DNA of 64,000 nucleotides from Acidimicrobiia bacterium (lineage in GTDB: Bacteria; Actinomycetota; Acidimicrobiia; Spongiisociales; UBA5794): positions 124,001 to 188,000 of the forward strand of contig JAWKJB010000002.1 in assembly GCA_041393965.1 (NCBI GenBank), in the 5' to 3' direction. A program made the position numbers and the translations under genes. The notes under the pieces were generated by a model. The model was not told where the DNA came from. It saw nothing but the letters and a program-made list of their open reading frames with translations, and did not search any database. Numbering within the stretch: the stretch's first letter is position 1; each line of letters opens with the position of its first letter. Of this stretch, positions 37,401 to 45,855 are shown in pieces.

Positions 37401-38498
37401 ATGGCAGAAACCGGAACGATCAGACAGGCCGTCGAGGCGGTGATCGACCCCGAACTCCGATCTCCAATCGGGTCCCTCGGCATGGTCGACGATGTCGTTC
37501 CCGTCGACGGCGGTGTCACCGTGCGGCTCGCTCTTCCCCTCGGCGGCCACCCGATGGAGCAAGAACTCGCGACGCGGATCAACGATGCAGCCGTGGCTTC
37601 TGGCGCGTCGCAGGCCCATGTCGAGATGCGTGCCATGACCGACGCAGAACGCGCTGAACTCGGAGGGCGGATGCGCGGCCAGCAGAAAGGGGAGCGCGAG
37701 GTGATGCTCGCGAAGCCCGGATCGAAGGCGCGGGTGATCGGCATCGCCTCGGGAAAGGGCGGTGTCGGCAAGTCGTCGGTCACCGTGAACCTCGCCCTCG
37801 CGTTGAGCGCCAAAGGGCATCGAGTCGGGATCATGGACGCCGATGTTTGGGGCTTCTCAGTTCCGAAGATGCTTGGACTGGATCGGGCGCCGTCGGTCCT
37901 CGAAGACATGCTGATTCCTCCGGTCGCCCACGGCGTCGCGGCGATCTCGATGGACTTCTTCGTCGAACCGGACCAGGCCGTCGTGTGGCGTGGGCCGATG
38001 CTCCACAAGGCCCTCGAACAGTTCCTCGTCGATGTCTACTGGGGCGACCTCGACTTCCTCCTCATCGACATGCCGCCGGGCACGGGGGATGTCTCGATCT
38101 CGGTCTCGCAGTACTTGCCGCGGTCCGAGATCATCGTCGTCACGACACCTCAGCCTGCCGCCCAGCGCGTTGCCGTGAAGGCCGGTTTGATGGCGCGCAA
38201 GGTCAATCAGGAGATCGTCGGGGTCATCGAGAACATGTCGTGGTTCACCGGCGACGACGGCCAACGCTACGAGTTGTTCGGCGCCGGCGGGGGAGAGGCA
38301 CTCGCCGAGCATCTCGATGTCCCACTACTCGGCAAGATCCCGCTCGTGCCCGCGTTGCGTGAAGGGGGCGATTCCGGGAACCCGATCGTCGTCGAGGATC
38401 CCGACAGCGAAGCATCCATCGCCTTCGGGGCGATTGCCGATAGCATCGTCGCCCGCAAGCCGAGGCTGCGGAGCCATCCCGAGCTCGTGATTTCATAG
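37401..38498 (+). CDS. mrp: Mrp/NBP35-type P-loop ATPase, Fe-S cluster carrier
   Basis: 365 residues. An N-terminal MIP18/DUF59-like domain (residues 5-80) is fused to a ParA-type P-loop domain with SGKGGVGKS (117-125). MDADVWGFSVP and DMPPGTGDVSISVSQ are characteristic. The ATPase transfers Fe-S clusters to apo-proteins. The CxxC that other Mrp proteins carry after ENMS is absent (ENMSWFTGDDGQ here), as I recall for actinobacterial Mrp. GGGAG precedes the ATG. The divergent ArsR-like gene begins 126 bp away. Confidence 0.92.
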   Translation: MAETGTIRQAVEAVIDPELRSPIGSLGMVDDVVPVDGGVTVRLALPLGGHPMEQELATRINDAAVASGASQAHVEMRAMTDAERAELGGRMRGQQKGEREVMLAKPGSKARVIGIASGKGGVGKSSVTVNLALALSAKGHRVGIMDADVWGFSVPKMLGLDRAPSVLEDMLIPPVAHGVAAISMDFFVEPDQAVVWRGPMLHKALEQFLVDVYWGDLDFLLIDMPPGTGDVSISVSQYLPRSEIIVVTTPQPAAQRVAVKAGLMARKVNQEIVGVIENMSWFTGDDGQRYELFGAGGGEALAEHLDVPLLGKIPLVPALREGGDSGNPIVVEDPDSEASIAFGAIADSIVARKPRLRSHPELVIS

Positions 38499-38519
38499 GT
38501 CGTCGGAGGAGGAGTACGC

Positions 38520-38744
38520 ATGGCTGAGGAAACAACGGTACGCATCGGTCTCGCCTCCGCCCGCGAGCTCGAGATCGTGGTCGACGAGCCGGACACGGTC
38601 GTGAGCGCCTTCGAGAAGGCAGTCAAAGGCAAGGACGCGGTCCTGTGGTTCACCGATGTGCGCGGCCATCGCTTCGGGATCACCGTGGCATCGGTTGCGT
38701 TCATCGAGATCGACAAGCCGCAACAGCGCGGCGTCGGCTTCTGA
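38520..38744 (+). CDS. DUF3107 family protein
   Basis: 74 residues. It is an actinobacterial small protein of unknown function: VRIGLASARELEIVVDE, LWFTDVRGHRFGI and the final VAFIEID match DUF3107. GGAGGAGG precedes the ATG. It is 21 bp after mrp and probably cotranscribed. Confidence 0.85.
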   Translation: MAEETTVRIGLASARELEIVVDEPDTVVSAFEKAVKGKDAVLWFTDVRGHRFGITVASVAFIEIDKPQQRGVGF

Positions 38745-38781
38745 CGGGTGCTGCTGTGACGGGCGCTCTCTCGGCGCTCGG

Positions 38782-39054
38782 TTATGAGGCCTGTCGGCGG
38801 CGGCGGCGTTCGGCGAGCCAGCGCTTGCGGTACCGGCGGCGATCGTCCTCCGGCAGACCGCCCCACACGCCTGCTTCCTGGTTCGTCTCGAGCGCGTAGA
38901 GCAGACACTCCTCGAGCACGGTACAGGTCGAACAGATTGCTGTTGCTCGTTCGATCATGTCGATCGCGGGACCGGTGGTTCCGACAGGGAAGAAGATGTC
39001 GGGGTCGGATGCTCGGCAGGCGGAAAGTTCACGCCAGTCGGTGACGGTCAGCAC
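38782..39054 (-). CDS. WhiB-family Fe-S transcriptional regulator
   Basis: 90 residues from a GTG with AGGAGA upstream. Four Cys ligands (C13, C41, C44, C50) bind a 4Fe-4S cluster, and GVWGG (62-66) precedes a basic C-terminus rich in Arg that could bind DNA. It belongs to the WhiB1/WhmE-like group by length. WhiB proteins are restricted to Actinobacteria and their phages. A GTGAA-N4-TTCAC palindrome lies upstream at 39093-39106. Confidence 0.95.
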   Translation of the reverse strand: MLTVTDWRELSACRASDPDIFFPVGTTGPAIDMIERATAICSTCTVLEECLLYALETNQEAGVWGGLPEDDRRRYRKRWLAERRRRRQAS

Positions 39055-39092
39055 TTCGTCTCTCCTACGACTACTCGCGTATGCTCACGGAT

Positions 39093-39106
39093 GTGAAGTC
39101 TTTCAC
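39093..39106 (-). promoter_or_regulatory. Palindrome upstream of whiB
   Basis: GTGAA and TTCAC flank GTCT, a perfect 5-bp inverted repeat about 40 bp upstream of the whiB start. The flanking region is unusually AT-rich for this window. It could be an operator. Confidence 0.4.
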
Positions 39107-39147
39107 AATGTAACCCGGCGTGTCAAATGATTCTGCGGTTTTTCTGC

Positions 39148-39178
39148 GATTTCGTCCGGATTTCATCAGATTTCATCA
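39148..39178. repeat. GATTTCATCA direct repeats in the whiB-yqeY gap
   Basis: Two exact 10-bp tandem copies (39159-39168, 39169-39178) preceded by a near copy (GATTTCGTCCG, 39148-39158). The unit length matches one helical turn, suitable for cooperative regulator binding on either divergent gene. Confidence 0.6.
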
Positions 39179-39291
39179 AATCGGGCCGATTCGACCGTTC
39201 CGCGACCCATGGCTCGGCGGTGGTGTGCACGGTCTCGGTCGCTGCGTCCGGTCGGTACCATCGGTTGCGAACCGCGCGATAGGAATGGGCG

Positions 39292-39747
39292 ATGTCGATC
39301 GATACGCAGCTCAGGGAAGACCAAAAGGCTGCCATGAAGGCCGGCGACAAGGCGACGCTCAATGTCGTCCGTTCGGTTCGCGCCGAGGTTGCCACCGCGC
39401 AGGCAGCGCCGCACTTCGCTGGCGAGGTGGATGATGACCTTTTTCGTACGGTCATCGCCACCTATGTGAAACGCATCACCAAGGCCAAGGCCGAGTACGA
39501 CGAGATGGGAGCAGTCGGAGCCGATAGGGCGGCTTCCATCGCCTTCGAGATCGACTATCTGGCACAGTACCTGCCCCAGAAGCTCGACGAGGATGAAACG
39601 AGAGCGCTCGTCGCGGCGACCATCGACGACATCGGCGCCGACACCTCCACGCCCCACGGCAAGGTCGTTGGTGCCGTCATGCGAACGGGTGAGGATCTCG
39701 ACGGGGCCCTCGTCAGCCGACTCGTCGCGGACCTCCTTAGCGAGTGA
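39292..39747 (+). CDS. GatB/YqeY domain protein
   Basis: 151 residues, the usual YqeY size. The domain corresponds to the tRNA-binding C-terminal part of GatB and is thought to interact with tRNA or aminoacyl-tRNA. LREDQKAAMKAGDK and ELDYLAQYLPQKL-like segments are typical. AGGA precedes the ATG; TACCAT about 28 nt upstream is a possible -10. It is divergent from whiB. Confidence 0.88.
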   Translation: MSIDTQLREDQKAAMKAGDKATLNVVRSVRAEVATAQAAPHFAGEVDDDLFRTVIATYVKRITKAKAEYDEMGAVGADRAASIAFEIDYLAQYLPQKLDEDETRALVAATIDDIGADTSTPHGKVVGAVMRTGEDLDGALVSRLVADLLSE

Positions 39748-39781
39748 TCGTCATGGCGTTGATCGCGCGGGGTGTGAGACG

Positions 39782-42529
39782 GTGCCGGAGCGGCCAGATG
39801 TGGCTGAAGGAATCCCTCGACGCGTGACACCGGACGCTGACACCGGACTGCGGCCGCAGGACTGGTCCCGGCTGTCAGCCGACGACACCGCCGCCGCTCT
39901 GGGCTCCGACTCGTCCGGGCTCGATCAGGCCCAGGTCGCGGCGAGACTCGCCGAATGGGGGCCGAACGAGATCGAAGAGGAGGCCCGCAAGAGCCGGCTG
40001 TCGATTCTCCTCGCCCAGCTGCGTGGCGTCCTCACCTATGTGCTCGTCGCCGCGGCGGTGATTTCGGGATTCCTCGGCGACTGGATCGAGGCGGCGGCCA
40101 TCGCGGCAATCGTCGTGCTCAACGCAGTGATGGGTTATGTCCAGGAGAGCAGGGCCGAAGAGGCGATGGCGTCACTTCGTCAGCTCGCTGTACCAACCGT
40201 GCGGGTCAGGCGTTCAGGTGTGGTCACCGAGGTCTCGTCGCGCGAACTCGTTCCCGGGGATCGTCTCCTCCTCGAAACAGGCAATGTCGTCCCTGCCGAC
40301 GGAAGGCTGATGACCGAAGCGAACCTCCAGGTCGAAGAGGCGACACTCACCGGCGAGTCGGAGCCGGTCGCCAAACGCGCCGAGGTGGTGTACGAGTCCG
40401 AACGGGCGCTCGCCGACCGACGAAACATGGTGTATTCGGGGACCACCGTCACCCGTGGCCGTGGCGAGGCGGTGATCACCGTCACGGGCATGACAACCGA
40501 ACTCGGCAAGATCGCCTCGATGATCCAGGGCGTCGAGGAATCCCTCACACCACTTCAGGCACGACTCGACCAACTCGGCAAGATCCTTGCGGCTGCTGCG
40601 GGAGGGCTCGTGGTCCTGCTCTTCGCGCTCGGGCTTGCCCGTGGCGACGACATCGAGACGCTGCTCCTCACCTCGGTGAGCCTTGCCGTTGCGGCGATCC
40701 CCGAGGCCATGCCTGCCGTGGTGACCATCGCCCTTTCGCTTGGGGCCCAACGCATGCTCAGGCGCAACGCCCTGATCCGCAGGCTCCCCGCGGTCGAAAC
40801 CCTCGGGTCGGTGAGTGTGATCGGAACCGACAAGACGGGCACGCTCACCGAGAACCGGATGACCGCCGTTGTGCTCGATGTCGCGAACAACCGCCTCGAA
40901 CTGGTCGATGAGGATCCGATTGCCGCTGGCCACGCCCCGACCATCGAGCTGGCGCTCCTCACCGGCTTGCTGTGCAACGATGCTGCGCTTGCCGGTGGCG
41001 ACGAACTCGTTGCCGTCGGTGACCCGACCGAGGGTGCACTTGTCGTCGCCGGTGCAAGGGTGGGGATCTTCAAGGAAGACATCGAAGACGCCATGCCCCG
41101 CGTCGGAGAAGTGCCGTTCGACTCGGCTCGGAAGCGCATGACCACCGTTCACCGGGTTCCGGGGCGCCGTGATGACCTGCCAGAGAACCTCCGTGATCTC
41201 GTCGCCGGACTGGGACCAGCGGCACCCGAGTACATCGCGATGACCAAAGGCGCGGTAGCCGGATTGCTCGAATGCTCCGACCGCGTCTGGGTGGAGGGAT
41301 CGATCGTCGAAATCGATGCTTCGTGGCGTCGCAGGATCACCGAGAGCGAGGAGGGTCTTGCATCGAAGGGCATGCGGGTACTCGGGCTCGCGATCCGGCC
41401 GCGCAACACCCGAGCGGTCGATGCCGACATCGAGCAACAGCTCATCTTCGTTGGAATGATCGGTCTCATCGACCCGCCACGAGAAGCGGTCCCCGGAGCG
41501 ATCGCCGCCACGATCGCCGCAGGGATCCGACCCGTGATGATCACCGGCGACCATCCCCTGACCGCAAGCCACATTGCGAGGAGCATCGGCCTGACAGACA
41601 CCGACGCGGTCGTGATCGGCGCCGAACTCGACGGCCTCGAACCACACGACCTCGAGCGTGTCGTGAAGCGAGCCTCGGTCTTTGCGAGAGTGTCTCCCGA
41701 GCACAAGCTCGATCTCATCTCGGCACTCCAATCCGACGGGGAACTCGTTGCAATGATCGGTGACGGGGTCAACGACGCTCCTGCGCTCAAGAAGGCGGAC
41801 ATCGGTATCGCGATGGGGATCACCGGAACCGATGTATCGAAACAGGCCGCAGACATGGTGCTGCTCGACGACAACTACGCCACGATCGTCGACGCGGTCG
41901 AGGAGGGCCGCGTCATCTATGACAACATCCGCAAGTTCATCAAGTACCTGCTGACCTGCAACACCTCGGAGATCCTCGTGATGGTCCTCGGCCCGTTCCT
42001 CGGGATGCCGTTGCCGTTGCTCCCGCTTCAGATCCTGTGGATGAACCTCGTCACCGACGGACTGCCGGCGCTCGCTCTGGGGGTGGAGCCCGCCGAGGAC
42101 GATGTGATGAAGCGTCGGCCGAGGTCGGCGACCGAGTCGATCTTCGGGGACGGAGCGGCGGGGTTCATTGTCCTGTTCGGTCTCGTCCTGTCGATCGTGT
42201 CCCTCGGGGCTGGCTTCCTGCTGTGGAACGAGGGAGATGAGACCTGGCAGTCGGTGCTGTTCACGGTCCTGATCTTCGGACAGCTCGGCCTCGCCCTCGA
42301 GATTCGAACGGAGCGGGCATCTCTGTTCAAGGCCGGACTCTTGACGAACAAGGCAATGCTCGCAGCGGTTGGGATCGGTCTCGCTGCCCACCTCGCCATC
42401 ATCTATGTGCCATTCCTCCAGGAAGTCTTCGGGACCACCGCGCTGGACCTCGCTCACTTCGGCATTGCCATCGGCGGCGCCGCTGTGGTGATGGCTGCCG
42501 TCGAGGTGTTCAAGGCAACGCGCCGCTGA
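39782..42529 (+). CDS. Cation-transporting P-type ATPase (P2/PacL-like)
   Basis: About 915 residues from the GTG at 39782; a GTG at 39824 is an alternative, and the start is uncertain. N-terminal cation-ATPase domain, E1-E2 actuator loop (EATLTGESEPVAK), phosphorylation site D350 in DKTGTLTEN, hinge GDGVNDAPALKKADIGIAMG and a C-terminal four-helix Cation_ATPase_C region are all present. The M4 segment PEAMPAVV corresponds to the ion-site PEGLP of SERCA and suggests Ca2+ or another divalent cation, though Na+/K+ members share it. No metal regulator is adjacent. Confidence 0.93.
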   Translation: MPERPDVAEGIPRRVTPDADTGLRPQDWSRLSADDTAAALGSDSSGLDQAQVAARLAEWGPNEIEEEARKSRLSILLAQLRGVLTYVLVAAAVISGFLGDWIEAAAIAAIVVLNAVMGYVQESRAEEAMASLRQLAVPTVRVRRSGVVTEVSSRELVPGDRLLLETGNVVPADGRLMTEANLQVEEATLTGESEPVAKRAEVVYESERALADRRNMVYSGTTVTRGRGEAVITVTGMTTELGKIASMIQGVEESLTPLQARLDQLGKILAAAAGGLVVLLFALGLARGDDIETLLLTSVSLAVAAIPEAMPAVVTIALSLGAQRMLRRNALIRRLPAVETLGSVSVIGTDKTGTLTENRMTAVVLDVANNRLELVDEDPIAAGHAPTIELALLTGLLCNDAALAGGDELVAVGDPTEGALVVAGARVGIFKEDIEDAMPRVGEVPFDSARKRMTTVHRVPGRRDDLPENLRDLVAGLGPAAPEYIAMTKGAVAGLLECSDRVWVEGSIVEIDASWRRRITESEEGLASKGMRVLGLAIRPRNTRAVDADIEQQLIFVGMIGLIDPPREAVPGAIAATIAAGIRPVMITGDHPLTASHIARSIGLTDTDAVVIGAELDGLEPHDLERVVKRASVFARVSPEHKLDLISALQSDGELVAMIGDGVNDAPALKKADIGIAMGITGTDVSKQAADMVLLDDNYATIVDAVEEGRVIYDNIRKFIKYLLTCNTSEILVMVLGPFLGMPLPLLPLQILWMNLVTDGLPALALGVEPAEDDVMKRRPRSATESIFGDGAAGFIVLFGLVLSIVSLGAGFLLWNEGDETWQSVLFTVLIFGQLGLALEIRTERASLFKAGLLTNKAMLAAVGIGLAAHLAIIYVPFLQEVFGTTALDLAHFGIAIGGAAVVMAAVEVFKATRR

Positions 42530-42555
42530 CTGTCGAGGTGTCGAGTGCGCAACAA

Positions 42556-42598
42556 CCCAGGGCTGTACCCTGGGCTGTCACTCGGCAATATCCGAGTG
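42556..42598. repeat. Single inverted copy of the double-hairpin repeat
   Basis: CCCAGGG-N5-CCCTGGG (42556-42574), a 4-nt linker, then CACTCGG-N6-CCGAGTG (42579-42598). It is the reverse orientation of the units at 33178-33317, with the same stems, linker length and different loops. It lies between the P-type ATPase and tRNA-Arg, just 27 bp after the ATPase stop, where it might also act as a terminator. Confidence 0.75.
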
Positions 42599-42666
42599 GG
42601 AGCCCTCGCTTGGGTGGATCAGCCGTCCCGAGCCCCGCCGCTGATACGCAGCGGTGCGTGCTGGAG

Positions 42667-42738
42667 TGCCCCAGGCAGGATTCGAACCTGCGCTCCCGGC
42701 TCCGGAGGCCGGTGCTCTATCCCCTGAGCTACTGGGGC
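42667..42738 (-). tRNA. tRNA-Arg(CCG)
   Basis: 72-nt cloverleaf on the minus strand: 7-bp acceptor GCCCCAG/CTGGGGC, D-arm GCTC/GAGC, anticodon stem CCGGC/GCCGG with loop CTCCGGA (anticodon CCG), T-arm GCAGG-TTCGAAT-CCTGC and discriminator A. The 3' CCA is not encoded. It reads CGG codons. It is divergent from argS, 66 bp away. Confidence 0.97.
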
Positions 42739-42804
42739 CCCGCGGGATTGTAACCTCGCGGGTCCCGCTCATCGCTCGTCCGTCAACCGAGGATTCAGCC
42801 GAAC

Positions 42805-44583
42805 ATGTCGCTCCAGTCCACGCTCACGGCGGTGTTCGCCGAGGCGTTTTCCGCAGCCGGTTTCGATTCCTCGTTCGGTGAGGTCGTTGTGTCTCAGCGT
42901 CCCGAACTTGCCGACTACCAGTGCAACGGTGCCCTCGGCGCAGCCAACGACGCCGGTCGAGCGCCTCGCGACCTCGCCCGTGAGATCGTCGCCGCGGTCG
43001 ATCGTCCCGACCTGATCGGTTCCCTCGACATCGCCGGTCCGGGCTTCATCAACATCGTGGTAAGCGACGCTGCGCTCATGGCGGCCGTTGCGTCGATGGT
43101 CGGCTCCGAACGGCTCGGGGTGCCAGCGGCCGAGCCACCGGCGACCGTGATTGTCGACTACGGCGGGCCAAACATGTCAAAGGCACTCCATGTGGGCCAT
43201 CTGCGCGCCGCCGTCATCGGGGAGTCCCTCAAGCGCCTGTTTCGCTTCCTCGGCCACGACACGATCGGGGACATCCACATGGGCGATTGGGGCATGCCCG
43301 TGGGTCAGCTGATCGTCGAGTTGCAGGATCGCCGACCCGACCTGCCGTACTTCGATCCCGAATACGACGAAGTTGCCGATGGTCCGTACCCGTCTGAGCC
43401 GCCTGTCGATCTCGACGGCCTGTCCGAGATGTATCCGGTGATCACGAAACGATGTGCTGACGATCCGGCGGTTGCCGAGCGGGCACGGCTCGCCACCCTG
43501 GAGCTCCAGAACGGCCGCACGGGATATGTTGCCCTCTGGCGACACTTCCGAGATGTCTCGGAGGCCGGGCAGCGAGCCGACTTTGAAGCCCTCGATGTCG
43601 TCTTCGATGTCTGGTATGGGGAGTCGACGGTTCACGACCGGCTCGCGCCGATGGTCGACCGCCTTCTCGCGTCGGGCGACGCAAGGGTCTCCGACGGTGC
43701 CGTTGTGATCGATGTCGCCCGCAGCGACGATGCCAAGGAACTCCCGCCGTTGCTTCTGACGCGGTCGGACGGAAGCTATCTGTACTCCACCACGGACCTC
43801 GCCACCGTCGAGATGCGTGTCGAGGAGCTCGGTGCCGAGGTCATCCTGTATGTCGTTGATGCGAGGCAAGGGCTCCACTTCGAGCAGGTCTTCCGCGCGG
43901 CACACCAAACGGGGATTGCGCCCCCGTCCGTCGAGCTCGAACACATCGGGTTCGGTACGGTCAACGGACCCGATGGGAAGCCGTTCAAGACGCGTGAAGG
44001 CGGCGTGCTGCGGCTCGCCGACCTGATTGAGCTCGTCACCGACGGCGCCAGGCGCAAGCTCGACGCTGCCCACATCGCGGAGGACTACCCGGAGCACGAA
44101 CGGGACCGCATCGCCCGTCAGGTCGGACTCGCTGCTCTCAAGTTCGGAGATCTCTCGAACCATCGAACATCGAACTACATGTTCGATCTCGACCGATTCG
44201 CAGCGTTCGAGGGCAAGACCGGGCCGTATCTCCAGTACTCGGCTGTCCGAATCAAGTCGATCCTCAGGAGGGCGGACGAGGCACAACTCACCGGGGGCTC
44301 GATCGTCGCTCCCATCGTCGAGTCGGAGCGAAATCTCGTGCTTCGCCTTGTTCGCCTCGAGGAGGTGCTTGCGCGGGCAGCGATGCTGCGTGCGCCCAAT
44401 GTGATCGCCGAATACGCCTACGAAGTCGCGACCGACTTCAGCCGCTTCTACGAGCAATGTCACATCCTCAACGAACGGGACCGCGACCGTCAGGCTTCCT
44501 TGTTGGCGCTCGTGGTGCTGACCCTGTCGGTCCTCGACCGACTCCTGAACCTGCTTGGCATCGAGGTTCCGGACCGCATGTGA
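42805..44583 (+). CDS. argS: Arginyl-tRNA synthetase
   Basis: 592 residues, class I synthetase charging tRNA-Arg. The N-terminal additional domain (residues 1-110) precedes the HIGH-type signature HVGH (129-132, within GPNMSKALHVGH). A C-terminal DALR anticodon-binding domain contains FDLDRFAAFEGKTGPYLQY. KMSKS is not canonical, as usual for many ArgS. It forms a 4-nt overlapping pair with lysA, an actinobacterial arrangement that includes hom downstream. Confidence 0.96.
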   Translation: MSLQSTLTAVFAEAFSAAGFDSSFGEVVVSQRPELADYQCNGALGAANDAGRAPRDLAREIVAAVDRPDLIGSLDIAGPGFINIVVSDAALMAAVASMVGSERLGVPAAEPPATVIVDYGGPNMSKALHVGHLRAAVIGESLKRLFRFLGHDTIGDIHMGDWGMPVGQLIVELQDRRPDLPYFDPEYDEVADGPYPSEPPVDLDGLSEMYPVITKRCADDPAVAERARLATLELQNGRTGYVALWRHFRDVSEAGQRADFEALDVVFDVWYGESTVHDRLAPMVDRLLASGDARVSDGAVVIDVARSDDAKELPPLLLTRSDGSYLYSTTDLATVEMRVEELGAEVILYVVDARQGLHFEQVFRAAHQTGIAPPSVELEHIGFGTVNGPDGKPFKTREGGVLRLADLIELVTDGARRKLDAAHIAEDYPEHERDRIARQVGLAALKFGDLSNHRTSNYMFDLDRFAAFEGKTGPYLQYSAVRIKSILRRADEAQLTGGSIVAPIVESERNLVLRLVRLEEVLARAAMLRAPNVIAEYAYEVATDFSRFYEQCHILNERDRDRQASLLALVVLTLSVLDRLLNLLGIEVPDRM

Positions 44584-45848
44584 ACCCGATCCCGCTCGAC
44601 CTGCTGCCCGAAACCGCCACGGTCCACCATGGCCGACTCCGCATCGGTGGCTGCGATGTCGCGGATCTCGTCGCCGAGTTCGGGTCACCCCTGTTCATCT
44701 ACGACGAGCAGCACCTCATCGACCGGTGCACCGAAGCCGTTGCGGCGTTCGGGGAAGGTGTCGCGTACGCCTCGAAGGCGTTCTTGTGCAAGGCCATGGC
44801 AAGGCTCGCGTACGAAGCCGGGATGGACATCGATGTCGCCACCGGCGGGGAGCTCTTTGTGGCCCTCGCAGGCGGTGTTCCTGCGGACCGAATCGTGATG
44901 CACGGCAACAACAAGACCGACACCGAGATCACCATGGCACTCAACGCAGGAGTCGGAAGGATCGTTGTTGACTCATTCGACGAGATGGACCGACTCGACC
45001 GGCTCGTACCCGACGCCGCGCACGCACCGACGGTCCTTGTGCGCGTCAACCCCGGGATCGAAGCGCACACCCACGAGTACCTCCGAACCGGCATCACGGA
45101 CTCCAAGTTCGGTTTTCCGCTCGCTCGCGACCTCGCGGCTCAAGCGATCGAACGGGCCCGCTCGTCCGAATCGATGGTGTACCGGGGCATTCACGCCCAC
45201 ATCGGGAGCCAGGTGTTCGATGTCACCTCGTATGGCAAGGCCATGGGCGCCCTCGCCCCGTTCATCGAGGCTTCGGGAGCTGCGGAGGTGTCCGTTGGCG
45301 GCGGCCTGGGGGTCGGCTACCTGAGTGGGGAGAAGGCTCCGACGATCAGCGAATGGGCAGAGGCCATCCATCGTGTCGCCCGTGCGCACGGAATCGATGC
45401 TCGCATCACCGCCGAACCGGGACGCTCGATCGTCGCGAAGGCTGCGGTGACGGCCTACACGGTCGGCACAATCAAGGACATCCCGGGTGTTCGGACCTAC
45501 CTCGCAGTCGACGGCGGGATGTCGGACAACCCGAGGCCGGTGTTGTACGGTTCGGGCTATGAAGCGTTCCTTGTGCGCGATGTCGCCGCACCGCGGGAGC
45601 GTTCCTTTCGCATCGTCGGCAAGCACTGCGAGAGCGGTGATGTCATCATCCACGATGCCGCTCTCCCCACCGATGTCTCGGTGGGGGACATCATCGGGAC
45701 CCCCGTGACCGGTGCCTACAGCCACTCGATGGGGTCCAACTACAACAAGGTGCTGCGCCCGGCAGTTGTCTTCGTATTGGACGGCAGCCCCCGCCTCGTC
45801 GTCGAACGCGAGACCTACCAGGACCTGGTCGCGCACGATGTCGGGTGA
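44580..45848 (+). CDS. lysA: Diaminopimelate decarboxylase
   Basis: 422 residues from a GTG at 44580, overlapping the argS stop (GTGA). It makes lysine from meso-diaminopimelate. The PLP lysine is K66 in VAYASKAF. HIGSQVFD and GGGLGVGY are alanine-racemase-fold PLP-phosphate motifs; GKHCESGDVI supplies the partner-subunit Cys at the active site. The longer open frame upstream is inside argS. The gene ends 7 bp before the convergent M23 gene. Confidence 0.95.
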   Translation: MNPIPLDLLPETATVHHGRLRIGGCDVADLVAEFGSPLFIYDEQHLIDRCTEAVAAFGEGVAYASKAFLCKAMARLAYEAGMDIDVATGGELFVALAGGVPADRIVMHGNNKTDTEITMALNAGVGRIVVDSFDEMDRLDRLVPDAAHAPTVLVRVNPGIEAHTHEYLRTGITDSKFGFPLARDLAAQAIERARSSESMVYRGIHAHIGSQVFDVTSYGKAMGALAPFIEASGAAEVSVGGGLGVGYLSGEKAPTISEWAEAIHRVARAHGIDARITAEPGRSIVAKAAVTAYTVGTIKDIPGVRTYLAVDGGMSDNPRPVLYGSGYEAFLVRDVAAPRERSFRIVGKHCESGDVIIHDAALPTDVSVGDIIGTPVTGAYSHSMGSNYNKVLRPAVVFVLDGSPRLVVERETYQDLVAHDVG

Positions 45849-45855
45849 CGATTCG

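Noticed and set aside
40214..42457. 747-codon minus-strand open frame
   Set aside because: It is antisense to the P-type ATPase with its DKTGTLT site; no recognisable domain.
42541..42770. Small proteins predicted across the repeat and tRNA region
   Set aside because: They translate the hairpin repeat and the tRNA gene; no SD and no independent support.
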